64,000 nucleotides of DNA from the NCBI GenBank assembly GCA_963921425.1, contig OY992832.1:21488835-21552834 (forward strand), read 5' to 3'. This document shows, in pieces, positions 11,103-20,504 of the stretch. Below the pieces are notes generated by a model, which worked only from the letters and a program-made list of their open reading frames with translations, had not been told where the DNA came from and did not search any database. Positions within the stretch are counted from its first letter, which is position 1, and every line of letters starts with the position of its first letter. The translations under genes and the position numbers were made by a program. This DNA comes from Dryas octopetala. Its lineage: Eukaryota; Streptophyta; Magnoliopsida; Rosales; Rosaceae.

Positions 11103-11632
11103 GGCCAAATGATACTTTTGGCCGGTTCGTGTACTTTCATGAAATTTGCACTTTGGTCCTATTCTTTTGATTAATTTTGATAATTTCAGTCATGCACTTT
11201 CAATACGATGGAAGGTTAAATCGTCAACCCCGTTTAAATTTGTGCTAAAAAATTTGATGCGCTTCTGACGTGAGTGGCATTTCGGACATCTCACTCCACC
11301 TGATTCCTATGCAAGTCGATCCCTACTTGCCATTTAACACAATTAGTTAGTTTGTAAAAAAAGGGTTTTTAGTGCCAAACTAAATGTGTTCATCACAATT
11401 CACAAGGAGATGTTAAATAGGCATCTAGGTGGACTAAGATGTCCGAAATGCCACTCACGTGTAAAGCATGTGCTTCCACGTCAGATTTTTGGTCAATAAC
11501 TTAAACGAGGTTAACATTTTGGGCTTAATTTCTATCATTTAGGAAGTAAAGTATTGAAATTGCCAAAATTAAAAGAACAAGACCAAAGTGAAATTTTCGT
11601 GAAAGTACTAGGACCAAAAGTGTCATTTGGCC
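11103..11632. mobile_element. MULE-like MITE (530 bp) with a perfect 9-bp TSD
   Basis: Long terminal inverted repeats of about 60 bases. The left end is GGCCAAATGATACTTTTGGC; the right end in reverse is GGCCAAATGACACTTTTGGT. Direct repeats TAAATTTTT lie at 11094-11102 and 11633-11641. No coding capacity. Confidence 0.85.
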
Positions 11633-11689
11633 TAAATTTTTCTCTTAAGTAAGCCGAACCAAGCCCAAGGTACTTTTACTCAACCCTAA

Positions 11690-12751
11690 TCCTCATTTTT
11701 GATTCCTTCCCCCGTGCAACTGCCGCAATAGAGTCTCCACTTGCCTAGTCCTAACATTAGACTATCTCTTATCCTTTTTCGAAACCAGGTACTCGATCTC
11801 CCTTGCTCTCTCACTGATTCTCAATTTAGATATTCTTATTCAAATTAAATTGATTGTTAATTTCATTCAAAAAATTTTGAAATTTTCTTGATTAGGGTGA
11901 TTATTGTGGATTTTCTGCTAATAAATTAGGGTTGTGATTATTCTTCCTTAAAGTATTGTAATTTTTCTCAAAGTATTTGAATTAGCATGATCATTAATTA
12001 ATGATTGATATCTTCTTCATGAATAATGTTGCCCCACGCTAATTCTTCTTTTTGGTTAATTGATATTTGATTGAACACAAAGATTTATTCTATATATAAT
12101 TGGATGAATGCTAGCTACATTCTCCTTTATACCTTCTCTATTCCCCTTTCAATTCTGCGGTGTAATTTTACAATCAGAACTGTTCATTTGTTTAAATCAC
12201 CAAATATCATCAATGCAAACACATCAAATAGAAAATCATTGCGATATCTAATTGTTATTAAATAAATAGGTAGCTTTGGTAATAGTTAGATTCATCGTCT
12301 ATTTATTTGATGACATCTAGATGAGTAAATGATTTTCATTTTGGTTGATTTGCATAAATGATCTTTAAATAACGATTTAAAAAATAAACAATTACGATGA
12401 TGAAAATGCACTACAGAATTAGAAGAAGAAAAGTGAGTTTGAGGACAAGGTAGAAAGGAGATCGAAGACAGCTAGCATTTCTCATATAGTATTCTACAAT
12501 GTGTTGTGGTGATATTGATTGAACATAAGCTTAGAAAATTGAAATGAGAATCAACATCTTTAACATTTCAATAGGAGATTCGGGCACACATTTTTGTTTT
12601 AATTATTCTCACCTAATGTTTTTACAATACAAGAATGTATCATTATTAATTTATTATGTACATGAACTATAACATTATAATAATTAACCTTATTAGTCAC
12701 TTAGTTAATTTCTGTTTCTCTATTCTCTCCTCTATTTTCAGTACTGCATAC
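11690..12751 (+). promoter_or_regulatory. Presumed leader exon and leader intron of the F-box gene
   Basis: A donor-like CCAG|GTACTCGATC (GT at 11789-11790) and an acceptor-like TATTTTCAG (ending 12741) sit just before the start codon. Both are conserved in the decayed copies. The likely structure is an untranslated exon ending at 11788, an intron of about 950 bases, then exon 2 from 12742. This is inferred from splice signals and copy comparison, without transcript evidence. Confidence 0.5.
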
Positions 12752-13972
12752 ATGGGAGCTGAACCAAATGCAATTCCAGACCTCCGAAGCAACATCATAT
12801 TCTGCGAAATACTTCCAAGGCTACCGGGAAAGTCTCTGATGCGCTTCAAGAGCGTAAGCAAGCGGTGGTCAACTCTCCCTCGCGAGCCTTTCTTTGTTGG
12901 CGCCCATCAAAACTTCCAGTGTTGCCGCAACAATACTCAAACTAACCTTCTCCTTTGGATCACCACACGATCTATCCTCCCCGATTGTATCACCTTAAAC
13001 TTGGAGCCATCCATCTTCTCTGTACAAATCGGCGGAGAAGGAATCAGTCCAACCCCCGCCACCCACCTGTTAAAAGTTCCGGAGAAGGTCCAGTCAATTT
13101 CCTATGGTGCAAATACAAATGGTCTTATCTCTCTTTGCTTTCGTGACCATGATCCCAACATGCTTCGTATATTTAATCCCTCCACCCGAGAGTCCGTTAC
13201 TCTTCCTCTTCCGGATTCACCCAATGTTATAGCACACTGCATTGGATTCAGTCATCTCACAAAGGAGCACAAAGTTCTCCAAATGCATCAGATTTTAGAA
13301 CGGCCTCCACAATATTCTGAATGGAGGATGAGTTGCATGTTCAAGATTCTCAGCTTGTGGGGTACGAATGCTACATCATGGAGGCAACTAGATGTTGACC
13401 TCCGTTTAGATCCTCGACATTTCGACTTTGACAGTGGAAGCGTGTGTCTCTATGGAGCCATACATTGGGTGTATCCAATTCAGAACATGGTAGTGGTTTT
13501 CGATGTTGGAGACGAGAGATTTAAAACGATGCCATTGCCAGAAGACGATGATATCTCCGGGGACCGGAGAGAAGGTGTTACTCCGCAGGGAATACTTGAA
13601 GTGGGTGGATGTTTAGCTGTGTTTGATTACAAGCTGTGTGTGGAAGAACAACAGTACACCATGCGGTTATGGGTTTTGAAGAACTACAAGAAGCAGGCGT
13701 GGGTTAAGGAAACTATCTTATTTCCCTTGGATTGCAGCAGTGTGTTTGGACTACAATTGCATGCTCCTTTGGGTACCATCCACACAGGTGAGCTCTTGTT
13801 CCATTATCACATACAAGACATAGACGCAGACCATGTTTGGCTCAAGCTCTACAATATGAAGACTAAAACATTTAGAAGAATTGAAATCATTTTGCCAGAG
13901 GGGATGTCTCTGAATGATGTTTCAGTCAAGCTACTTACTAGTTATCATGAAAGCTTAGTCCCCTTAAGCTAG
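12752..13972 (+). CDS. F-box protein with F-box-associated (FBA) domain
   Basis: Single coding exon, 406 residues. The frame is open about 32 codons further upstream, but I chose the ATG at 12752. It lies 10 bases after an acceptor-like CAG, and the preceding residues are hydrophobic with no family match. Residues ~10-50 form the F-box (IIFCEILPRLPGKSLMRFKS, then SKRWSTL), which would bind a SKP1/ASK subunit of an SCF ubiquitin ligase. Residues ~110-370 match the plant FBA-type interaction domain (GLISLC..., IFNPSTRESVTLPLP, FGLQL...), which presumably recruits the substrate. The target is unknown. This large family expands by local duplication, matching the decayed copies around it. Function beyond SCF adaptor cannot be assigned. 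Confidence 0.9.
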   Translation: MGAEPNAIPDLRSNIIFCEILPRLPGKSLMRFKSVSKRWSTLPREPFFVGAHQNFQCCRNNTQTNLLLWITTRSILPDCITLNLEPSIFSVQIGGEGISPTPATHLLKVPEKVQSISYGANTNGLISLCFRDHDPNMLRIFNPSTRESVTLPLPDSPNVIAHCIGFSHLTKEHKVLQMHQILERPPQYSEWRMSCMFKILSLWGTNATSWRQLDVDLRLDPRHFDFDSGSVCLYGAIHWVYPIQNMVVVFDVGDERFKTMPLPEDDDISGDRREGVTPQGILEVGGCLAVFDYKLCVEEQQYTMRLWVLKNYKKQAWVKETILFPLDCSSVFGLQLHAPLGTIHTGELLFHYHIQDIDADHVWLKLYNMKTKTFRRIEIILPEGMSLNDVSVKLLTSYHESLVPLS

Positions 13973-15300
13973 ATTCTGAAGCTTTTGATGTCTTTTCAAG
14001 TGTTTGAGCCTCTTCTTGTAAATTGTGTTTGAGCATTCCCTTTGATTACAAAGATTTTGCCAAAGATTGGATTTAGTTCGACAATGGCAGATTTGAATTC
14101 CATATTTATGGCGTTTGATTGTATAAATTTATTGCATGTAAGGTGCTTGAAACAATGCCTATTTGAAGGTTTCTTTATAGAAAATGAGTCTTTATCTACT
14201 TTTTTTCTTTTACATTTTTTTATTCATTTATTATTATTTATTTATACGTTTTGTTAGAGTATCATCTTTTTATATATATTTGTCCAAAATTAGTATTTAT
14301 TTATCCAGAAATTAGGAAATATTATGCCTACTATTAACATATATTGCAGATGTTTTTGTACATAATATATATAATTGATAAAATAAGATACTAATAGGAT
14401 ATTTAAATTTATCGAATCTCGAGTATCAAGTCTCGCAAACAGTTAATTGAAAAAAATAATTTTTTTCAATAATATCAACCAAATAAGATTTCACAATTTT
14501 TAAAATTTAAAAATAGGTTTTAAATTTTATACCAAACATGTTTTAAAATTTTTAAAACTCAAATTTTGAAAAAAAGTACTAATTTTTAGAAATAATTTTT
14601 TAATTGAATACCAAACCGGCCTTAAGTTACCATCACAAGTGATTTCTCAATAAGCACAAAAAGACAAAGCTAAAGCATTCGATAAATATCAAAATGCAAT
14701 TTTGAAAATTGGGCAAATAAAGAAATATTAAAAACACAAAAATAAGGAAAGGAATGTGATTATTGGAAATCATCCTTAGAAAGAAGATGAAGCTACTATT
14801 AAAGGATACCTTAAAAACTAATTGTTTAAAGGACTCCTTGTGTGGAAATCATTAATACATTTAACCATAACACAATAAGGAAGGTGAACATAGTGTTTCC
14901 ATTAAATACTGAAATTATCACATTTAATCAAAGGTTTAATGGTCTCCAATTTGTCTAATTTTGTTGGGATAAATTTTTAATTGTAAACTTAAAAATTAGA
15001 CGGTACGATCATCGAACTACAATGCAGAATGGGCCCTATAAAAGATCTCTTCAATAATCTTAAGACAACTTACTTTTTTGTACCTCAAGTTTGGGACTTT
15101 TTATAACTTAATACCCAATTTCAAAAAGTTGCAACCCAATACAACTTTAATATTTTAACAATTTCATACCTCTTTCAAAATAGCCATTATATACTAGGGT
15201 GGGCATAATAACTGTGAAACCAAAAAAACCGAACCAAACAAAGTGAAAAAAACAAAAAATTAACCGAGTTGACAAAAATTGGTCAACACCGAGAAAAAAT
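13973..15300. other. Spacer downstream of the F-box gene
   Basis: 3' flank and AT-rich spacer. Bases 14580-14790 are duplicated near 18780-18860 and 19325-19440 (shared words AAGCACAAAA.GACAAAGCTA and GAAAATTGG.CAAATAAA). This indicates that the duplicated block around the F-box genes extends into the 3' flank. A worn inverted-repeat element may lie near 15060-15190. No gene. Confidence 0.5.
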
Positions 15301-15305
15301 TGAAA

Positions 15306-16515
15306 CCAGCATAAAGTTCTCCAAGTACATTGGATTTTTGGAAGGCTTCTACCATAAACTACTATCAATTGGAAGATGACTTCATGTTTAAGATCGATTC
15401 TCATGTTTGGGGGTACTAATGCTACATCATGGAGGATAGAGGTGTCAAAAGAGTCGAGCTGACAAGTTGGGCCTATTCGTGCTTTTGTGTCGTGCTCGTG
15501 CTCATGCTAGCCTAGATGGCTAAGACCTAGGCCCATTCTTGCTCGTGTCGTGCCTTAAACTGGTCGGCCCATATGCCCTTTCTTTTTTTTGCTTTTTAAG
15601 GTTGAGAAAACTTATATTAAGATATTCCTTCTTATCATTATAATTATAATTTTTTAATAAATTTGAATTTTGTTGCTGAAAAGTTCTTTAACAAGGGAAA
15701 AAAACAATGTTAAATGAGTTGTAGCTAGTTCAGGTCCATTTCGTGCTCGTGCTTATGCTCATGTTGTGTTTGTGCTGTACTGTGCCTGATGAGCTAAAAT
15801 CTGGCCCGCAACACATTTACTTGTGTCGTGTTTGTGCTGACTTAGCCCATTTCATACTTGTGTCGTGGTGTTCCCATTTTAATCGTGTGTTCCCGACCTA
15901 TTTGACACATCTATGGAAGCACCTAGACATTGACCTCCCTTTTGATCCTCGAAATTTCTAGTTTCATAACGAAAGCGTGTGTCTTCATAGGGCCATACAT
16001 TGGGTGTATGGGAATCAAAATATGATAGTTGTTTTCAAATTTGAAGTTGGATACGAGAGATTCAAAATAATGCCATTGCCAAAAGACTAGTATCTCCAAG
16101 GTCCACAGAGGAGTTATACTGGTATGCAACACTTGAAGTGGTTGGATAGGTAGCTATATGTGATTACAAGCAGTACGTGAGTGCCGCAAGAACAATAGTA
16201 CACTATGCAGTTATAGACTTTGAAGGACAACAAGAATAAGTTGTGGGTTAAAGAGACAATCTTCTTTCCCTTTGATTGCAACAATGTGTTGCAATTGCCT
16301 ATTCCTTTGGGTACCGTCCTCATAAGTGAACTTTTTCCAATCTCACATACGAGACACATACCATGTTTGGCTACTTTCCTACAATATAAAGACTTAAAAG
16401 ATTCAGAAGAAGGGAAATTATTTTACCTTATGGATGTCTCCAAATAATACATGTTAGAGTGAAGTTAATTACTTACTAGTAATCATGAAAGTTTAGCACC
16501 CTTAAGATAGCTCAT
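15306..16515 (+). pseudogene. F-box/FBA pseudogene, C-terminal part only
   Basis: Aligns with roughly 13260-13970 of the intact gene. Shared segments include AAAGTTCTCCAAGTACATTG, GGGGTACTAATGCTACATCA, the CATACATTGGGTGTATGG stretch and the end CATGAAAGTTTAGCACCCTT. The N-terminal half with the F-box is missing. A stop codon follows the AATTTC at about 15953-15958, several frameshifts are evident, and a 477-bp hAT-like element splits it at 15437-15913. It cannot encode a working protein. Confidence 0.85.
15437..15913. mobile_element. hAT-like MITE (477 bp) inside the F-box pseudogene
   Basis: Terminal inverted repeats are TAGAGGTGTCAAA on the left and TTTGACACATCTA on the right, with one mismatch. 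The interior is rich in TCGTGCTCGTGC-type words. The flanks TGGAGGA (before) and TGGAAGCA (after) look like a worn 8-bp target duplication, which fits the hAT superfamily. The intact F-box gene gives the empty site at about 13377-13390. No transposase. Confidence 0.75.
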
Positions 16516-16584
16516 AAGATTACTATGATCGAGATAGATGGCATGGCCTACCTTATATATGGTTCATCAAGCTTCAATATGGTT

Positions 16585-16675
16585 ATATATTTTTTTTTTT
16601 TTTGAATTGAGTGCATTGTAGGTAATTCTACGGCCATTCCAACTAGGATACCAAACAACTGCCAATATGATTACA
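16585..16675 (-). repeat. SINE-like unit
   Basis: Poly-T then GAATTGAGTGCATTGTAGG and AATTCTACGGCCATTCCAAC. In reverse this is the same unit as at 7590-7680, with a worn B box. Confidence 0.45.
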
Positions 16676-17890
16676 TTAAATGTATGATGATATATATTTG
16701 ATTAGTCTTAATTTATGTACTTGAATATTTGAGCTAGCTTAGAAGTAATGCTTTTAGCTACTTGGAACTTGTTGTATGTCCTGTATATAGAGAGTCGGAC
16801 AATTTAATTTATTTACAAGTTTTTCATCGTGTTTAATAGAAAAAGTGTGGATTGACTGTCCTTCCAAATAAAGATTTAGTTGTTTAGTCTTTTAAGTTAA
16901 AGTACCTTCTAGATTATTGGCCAAAAAAAAAAGTACCTTCTAGATTAATTTTTTTTAAAAAGAAAATAATATAAGATTCACCTTAAATAGTTATAGATCT
17001 TTTTTTTTTCTAATGATGTAGCCATCCCTAAATACCATCATGCCCAACCCAACCATCACTTGGCTCATGTATCTAGTCCAAGATGGAACTTTGCACCACA
17101 CAACTCGAACTACTCTAAACTTCGAGTACTCGACAAACGAGAGTCTTGAGATCGGCCTATACACCATTCTAAGTCAAGAGATTCTTCTATTGGGCATGCT
17201 TTATGGGGTATTTTCTTATAAAAGAGTGGAATCCACAGCACATATATGGGGCCACCTAATTGTGAGAAGATGCCCCATAAGGCATGCCAAATTGAAGACT
17301 AAACCTTCCATGCTACCCTACTAAATCTTTCCTTATTCTCTTTGAGTCCTAACTTTTCCGTTAACTCACGAGTCATGATCTTAATTATCTCTTGTTTTAA
17401 ACTAATACAGAAAATATTTCGCATAAACAATGATTCTAATGAGTTAACCTTAACTTCAAAAATATTGTCTTTTTGCTGGGTGTGAAAGATATATGTTCTT
17501 ATCTATTAACTGGGTCCATTTAGCTTTAATGAAATTTATATTTCTTGAATGTATATAATAGAGGGATGACAAATGTTATGATAAGTCACCAGTTGACATA
17601 TAAATGAGGATACAAATAATATTTCCGATGATGGCCTCATGTGTATGCCCCCCTCACTTAGTATTTAGATTCACATGATTAATATTGTAATTTTTAAGAC
17701 AAGAATTTGCTTCTTATGAGGTCACATCAGAATTCTTGAGATACAAGTATGTGTTCTCTGCTTAGAAATTCTTGTAATTTTTGTTGTCTTCCAAATCTAT
17801 GACTTCCATTGAATGCAGAATCAAGTTCTATACCTAAGCAGTTGTAGTTTTATAGAGTTCGTTGCTCATGTCTGATGCCCATTCTAGAGA
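16676..17890. other. Intergenic, no gene seen
   Basis: AT-rich spacer without recognisable coding region or repeat. A 94-codon open frame near 17040-17324 has no family resemblance and no supporting gene context. Confidence 0.4.
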
Positions 17891-17897
17891 AGAAACT

Positions 17898-18801
17898 GGG
17901 TCTGTTTGGTATTCTATTCAAAAACTTTTTCTTTTTTTTTTCAAAAACAAAAAAACAAGTTTTAGTCAAGAAAACGTCTTTGGTAGACCATTTTCAAAAA
18001 TAATTTTTAGAAAAAATTTAAAAAACATGCCTCTTTTTAAAAACGATAAAACATCGTTTTTTCAAATTTTTTTTTTGAGAAAATTACAAATTTAGTCCAG
18101 TTATTTTATACCTAGTTCAATTTTGGTCCACAATCATTTTTAAGTTCTGTTTTGGTCCACTAATTGTTTGACTTGTTCAATAAAGGTCCAGATTTGTTTT
18201 CTCAAATTTGGCCTGCTTTTTACCCTATCAAATCTCACCCAAATTCAGCAAATATATACTTGTTTTAAAGCTATGCATTTCTTCTTTACAACCATATAAA
18301 GATCATTCAAATTGGAGTTCTAAAACTCAAGATAATTGACCCTAAAGTAGGGTACCCAAAACTGCCAATTTTTCAAATTTCACCAAATCTCAATTCTCTT
18401 AGATTATAATACTCCAAATTTGTTTTTATGACTAAGAAATGATGAAATATAACTTATACTTCAATTATAATTGAAGAAAACACAACCCAAAAGATTTAAA
18501 GTCACAAATCTGGACCTTTATTGAACAAATGAAACAATTAGTGGACCAAAACAGAACTTAAAAAAGATCGTGGACCAAAATTGAACTAGGTATAAAATAA
18601 GTGGACCAAATCTGTAATTTCCTCTTTTTTTTTTTACACTTCTTTTTTCTTTAGTTGCCATCATTTTTATATTTTAAAAATTGTTTTCAAATTTCATACC
18701 AAACAAGTTTTTAAATTTTAAAAATTGATTTTGAAAACTCACATTTAAAAAAAAATCTTAATTTTTGAAATTTTTTTTTGAATAAGATACCAAACGGGCC
18801 C
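17898..18801. mobile_element. Inverted-repeat element with a nested MITE
   Basis: Ends are GGGTCTGTTTGGTATTCTAT on the left and, in reverse, GGGCCCGTTTGGTATCTTAT on the right. GGGCCCGTTTGG-type termini are seen in many plant MITEs. A 548-bp second element sits inside (18077-18624). No clear target duplication was found, so the superfamily stays open. Confidence 0.6.
18077..18624. mobile_element. MULE-like MITE (548 bp) nested in another element
   Basis: Inverted repeats of more than 100 bases. Left: GAGAAAATTACAAATTTAGT; right in reverse: GAGGAAATTACAGATTTGGT. T9 tracts flank it on both sides, compatible with a 9-bp target duplication but weak evidence because they are homopolymers. Confidence 0.75.
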
Positions 18802-18854
18802 AAGTTCCCATCAAACATGTGATTTCACATAAGCACAAAATGACAAAGCTAAAA

Positions 18855-19325
18855 CGTTTGCCCTTTTTTATTTTATTGTTGTTACATTGTTACTATATGA
18901 TAGTAATAATAATTGTTAGTATATGACAATAACAATAATTGTGACTATTTAACAGTAACAACAATTATTACTGTAAAACTGTGGCAACTAAAATATCGCA
19001 TAAAAATAATACTTATAGGTATATATTTGTTTTTTTTTCTTACATAAATATATAAAAATTAATAAACCAACATAAAACACAGATTTCAAGATCATGGAGT
19101 CACATTTACCTAATTAATTTCAATAGTAACAATGGTTATTACAAAGATAATGGCAATTTGTCTAGTACCAAAGAAATAACATTCCAAACACTCAGCACTT
19201 TATCATGAGCCATCAGTGCCTCCACTTGTAGGCTTCTTCATTATATTTAAATTTGTGGTGAACTTTTTTAACCTAACAAATATTAGGTGGATTAATATTA
19301 TAATTGACATATGTAGTGGGAACTT
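18855..19325. repeat. Dispersed repeat shared with 27.8 and 38.8 kb
   Basis: Inserted into the duplicated F-box 3' flank: the flanking sequence resumes at 19325, as compared with 14680. It shares AAAAATAATACTTATA and AATTAATAAACCAACATAAA with the repeats near 27900-27960 and 38770-38810. Unclassified. Confidence 0.45.
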
Positions 19326-19449
19326 ATGGATTATTACATATTTTGAAAATTGGACAAATAAAAAGATATTAAAAACACAAAAACAACAAGAGTTGCGCGA
19401 CAAAGAAAACAAGAGTGTGATTATTGCCTCTCTAAAAAATCCAAATATA

Positions 19450-20480
19450 AGAGATGTCACTAATTCATATATGGAAAAGGAGGGGCACTATTTGTACCAT
19501 CTCAATTGAGGGACATTATTTGTACTATTTTAACTGAGAATCGTTATTTGTACAATTTCAATTGATAATTTGATAAGCTCTTTTTATTAAAGGATAAAAT
19601 TTACATATAAGACGATCCTATATGTTTCTCTTATTAGAGAGATAATATCAAAATTGACGGATACGTTGACGGACTTGACAGAAAATGATCAAATTGCAAC
19701 ACGAGAATAAGTTCTAGGTAATATGGTAGTACCTGATAATAACTACGAAGGAAAAATTAGATTTAATTCTTCTAACATTTTTTATTCGGAAAAATATCTT
19801 ATGGTTTTTTTTTTTTCAAATAAAGCCTTTATTTTTTTTAAATAAATCTCTTTGACCATTGCCTTATCAAAGAAATATGTTATTATTTTTTTATTTTTTG
19901 AGGATATAAGATACGGGTTCACCTCATACCGCCTAAAATCTTATAATTAAAACCTAACATGCAGTCAACAAACCTGAACTTAAGAAATAAGTAAAAATGC
20001 ACGGCTAAATACTCCAAAATAGTTGTCGAATACTCATACTTGATATGTGTGAAAAAAATTGAAATTAATATACTAATATTTTGTAACATGAAATGCTTAT
20101 AATATTATTGGACTTTATTTAAAATTTTAAAAATTATAAAACTTTAGTCAATAAATTATAAAATTAAATAACCTAAATAAAAGCCTCTTTAATAATTAAG
20201 CCATAGTTTTATATTAAGTAAATCCCCTGTTAGTTTATCAAATACCAGACCTTAAACAGTTAAACGCCCCGTGGACTCACCGGTGACCACCAACCAACAT
20301 TGTCAGTTTGTCACCTTCCCGACCTACACTTTCCAACTTCGCTTTCTTCTTCCAAAACTAATAATACTATTAAAAAATAAAAAAAATAAATATAAAATAT
20401 AAAATCCGTAGTCAATCCGAATTCAAATTGCTCCATGAGACTTCGATCGAGATCGAAGTAGAGAGCGCGCAGAGCAGAGC
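19450..20480. other. Spacer upstream of the VAMP714-like gene
   Basis: Short direct repeats of a TTATTTGTACxATTTxAAxTGA word occur at about 19480-19570. The rest is AT-rich without genes, becoming GC-richer from about 20400 as the 5' leader of the next gene begins. Confidence 0.4.
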
Positions 20481-20504
20481 CCCTCCCCTCAAACCCTAAG
20501 ATCG

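Noticed and set aside
12656-12751. N-terminal extension of the F-box frame by 32 codons
   Set aside because: It crosses a probable acceptor site and encodes only AT-driven hydrophobic residues. The ATG at 12752 fits the family.
17040-17324. A 94-codon open frame
   Set aside because: No family resemblance, start context or splice partners; likely chance.
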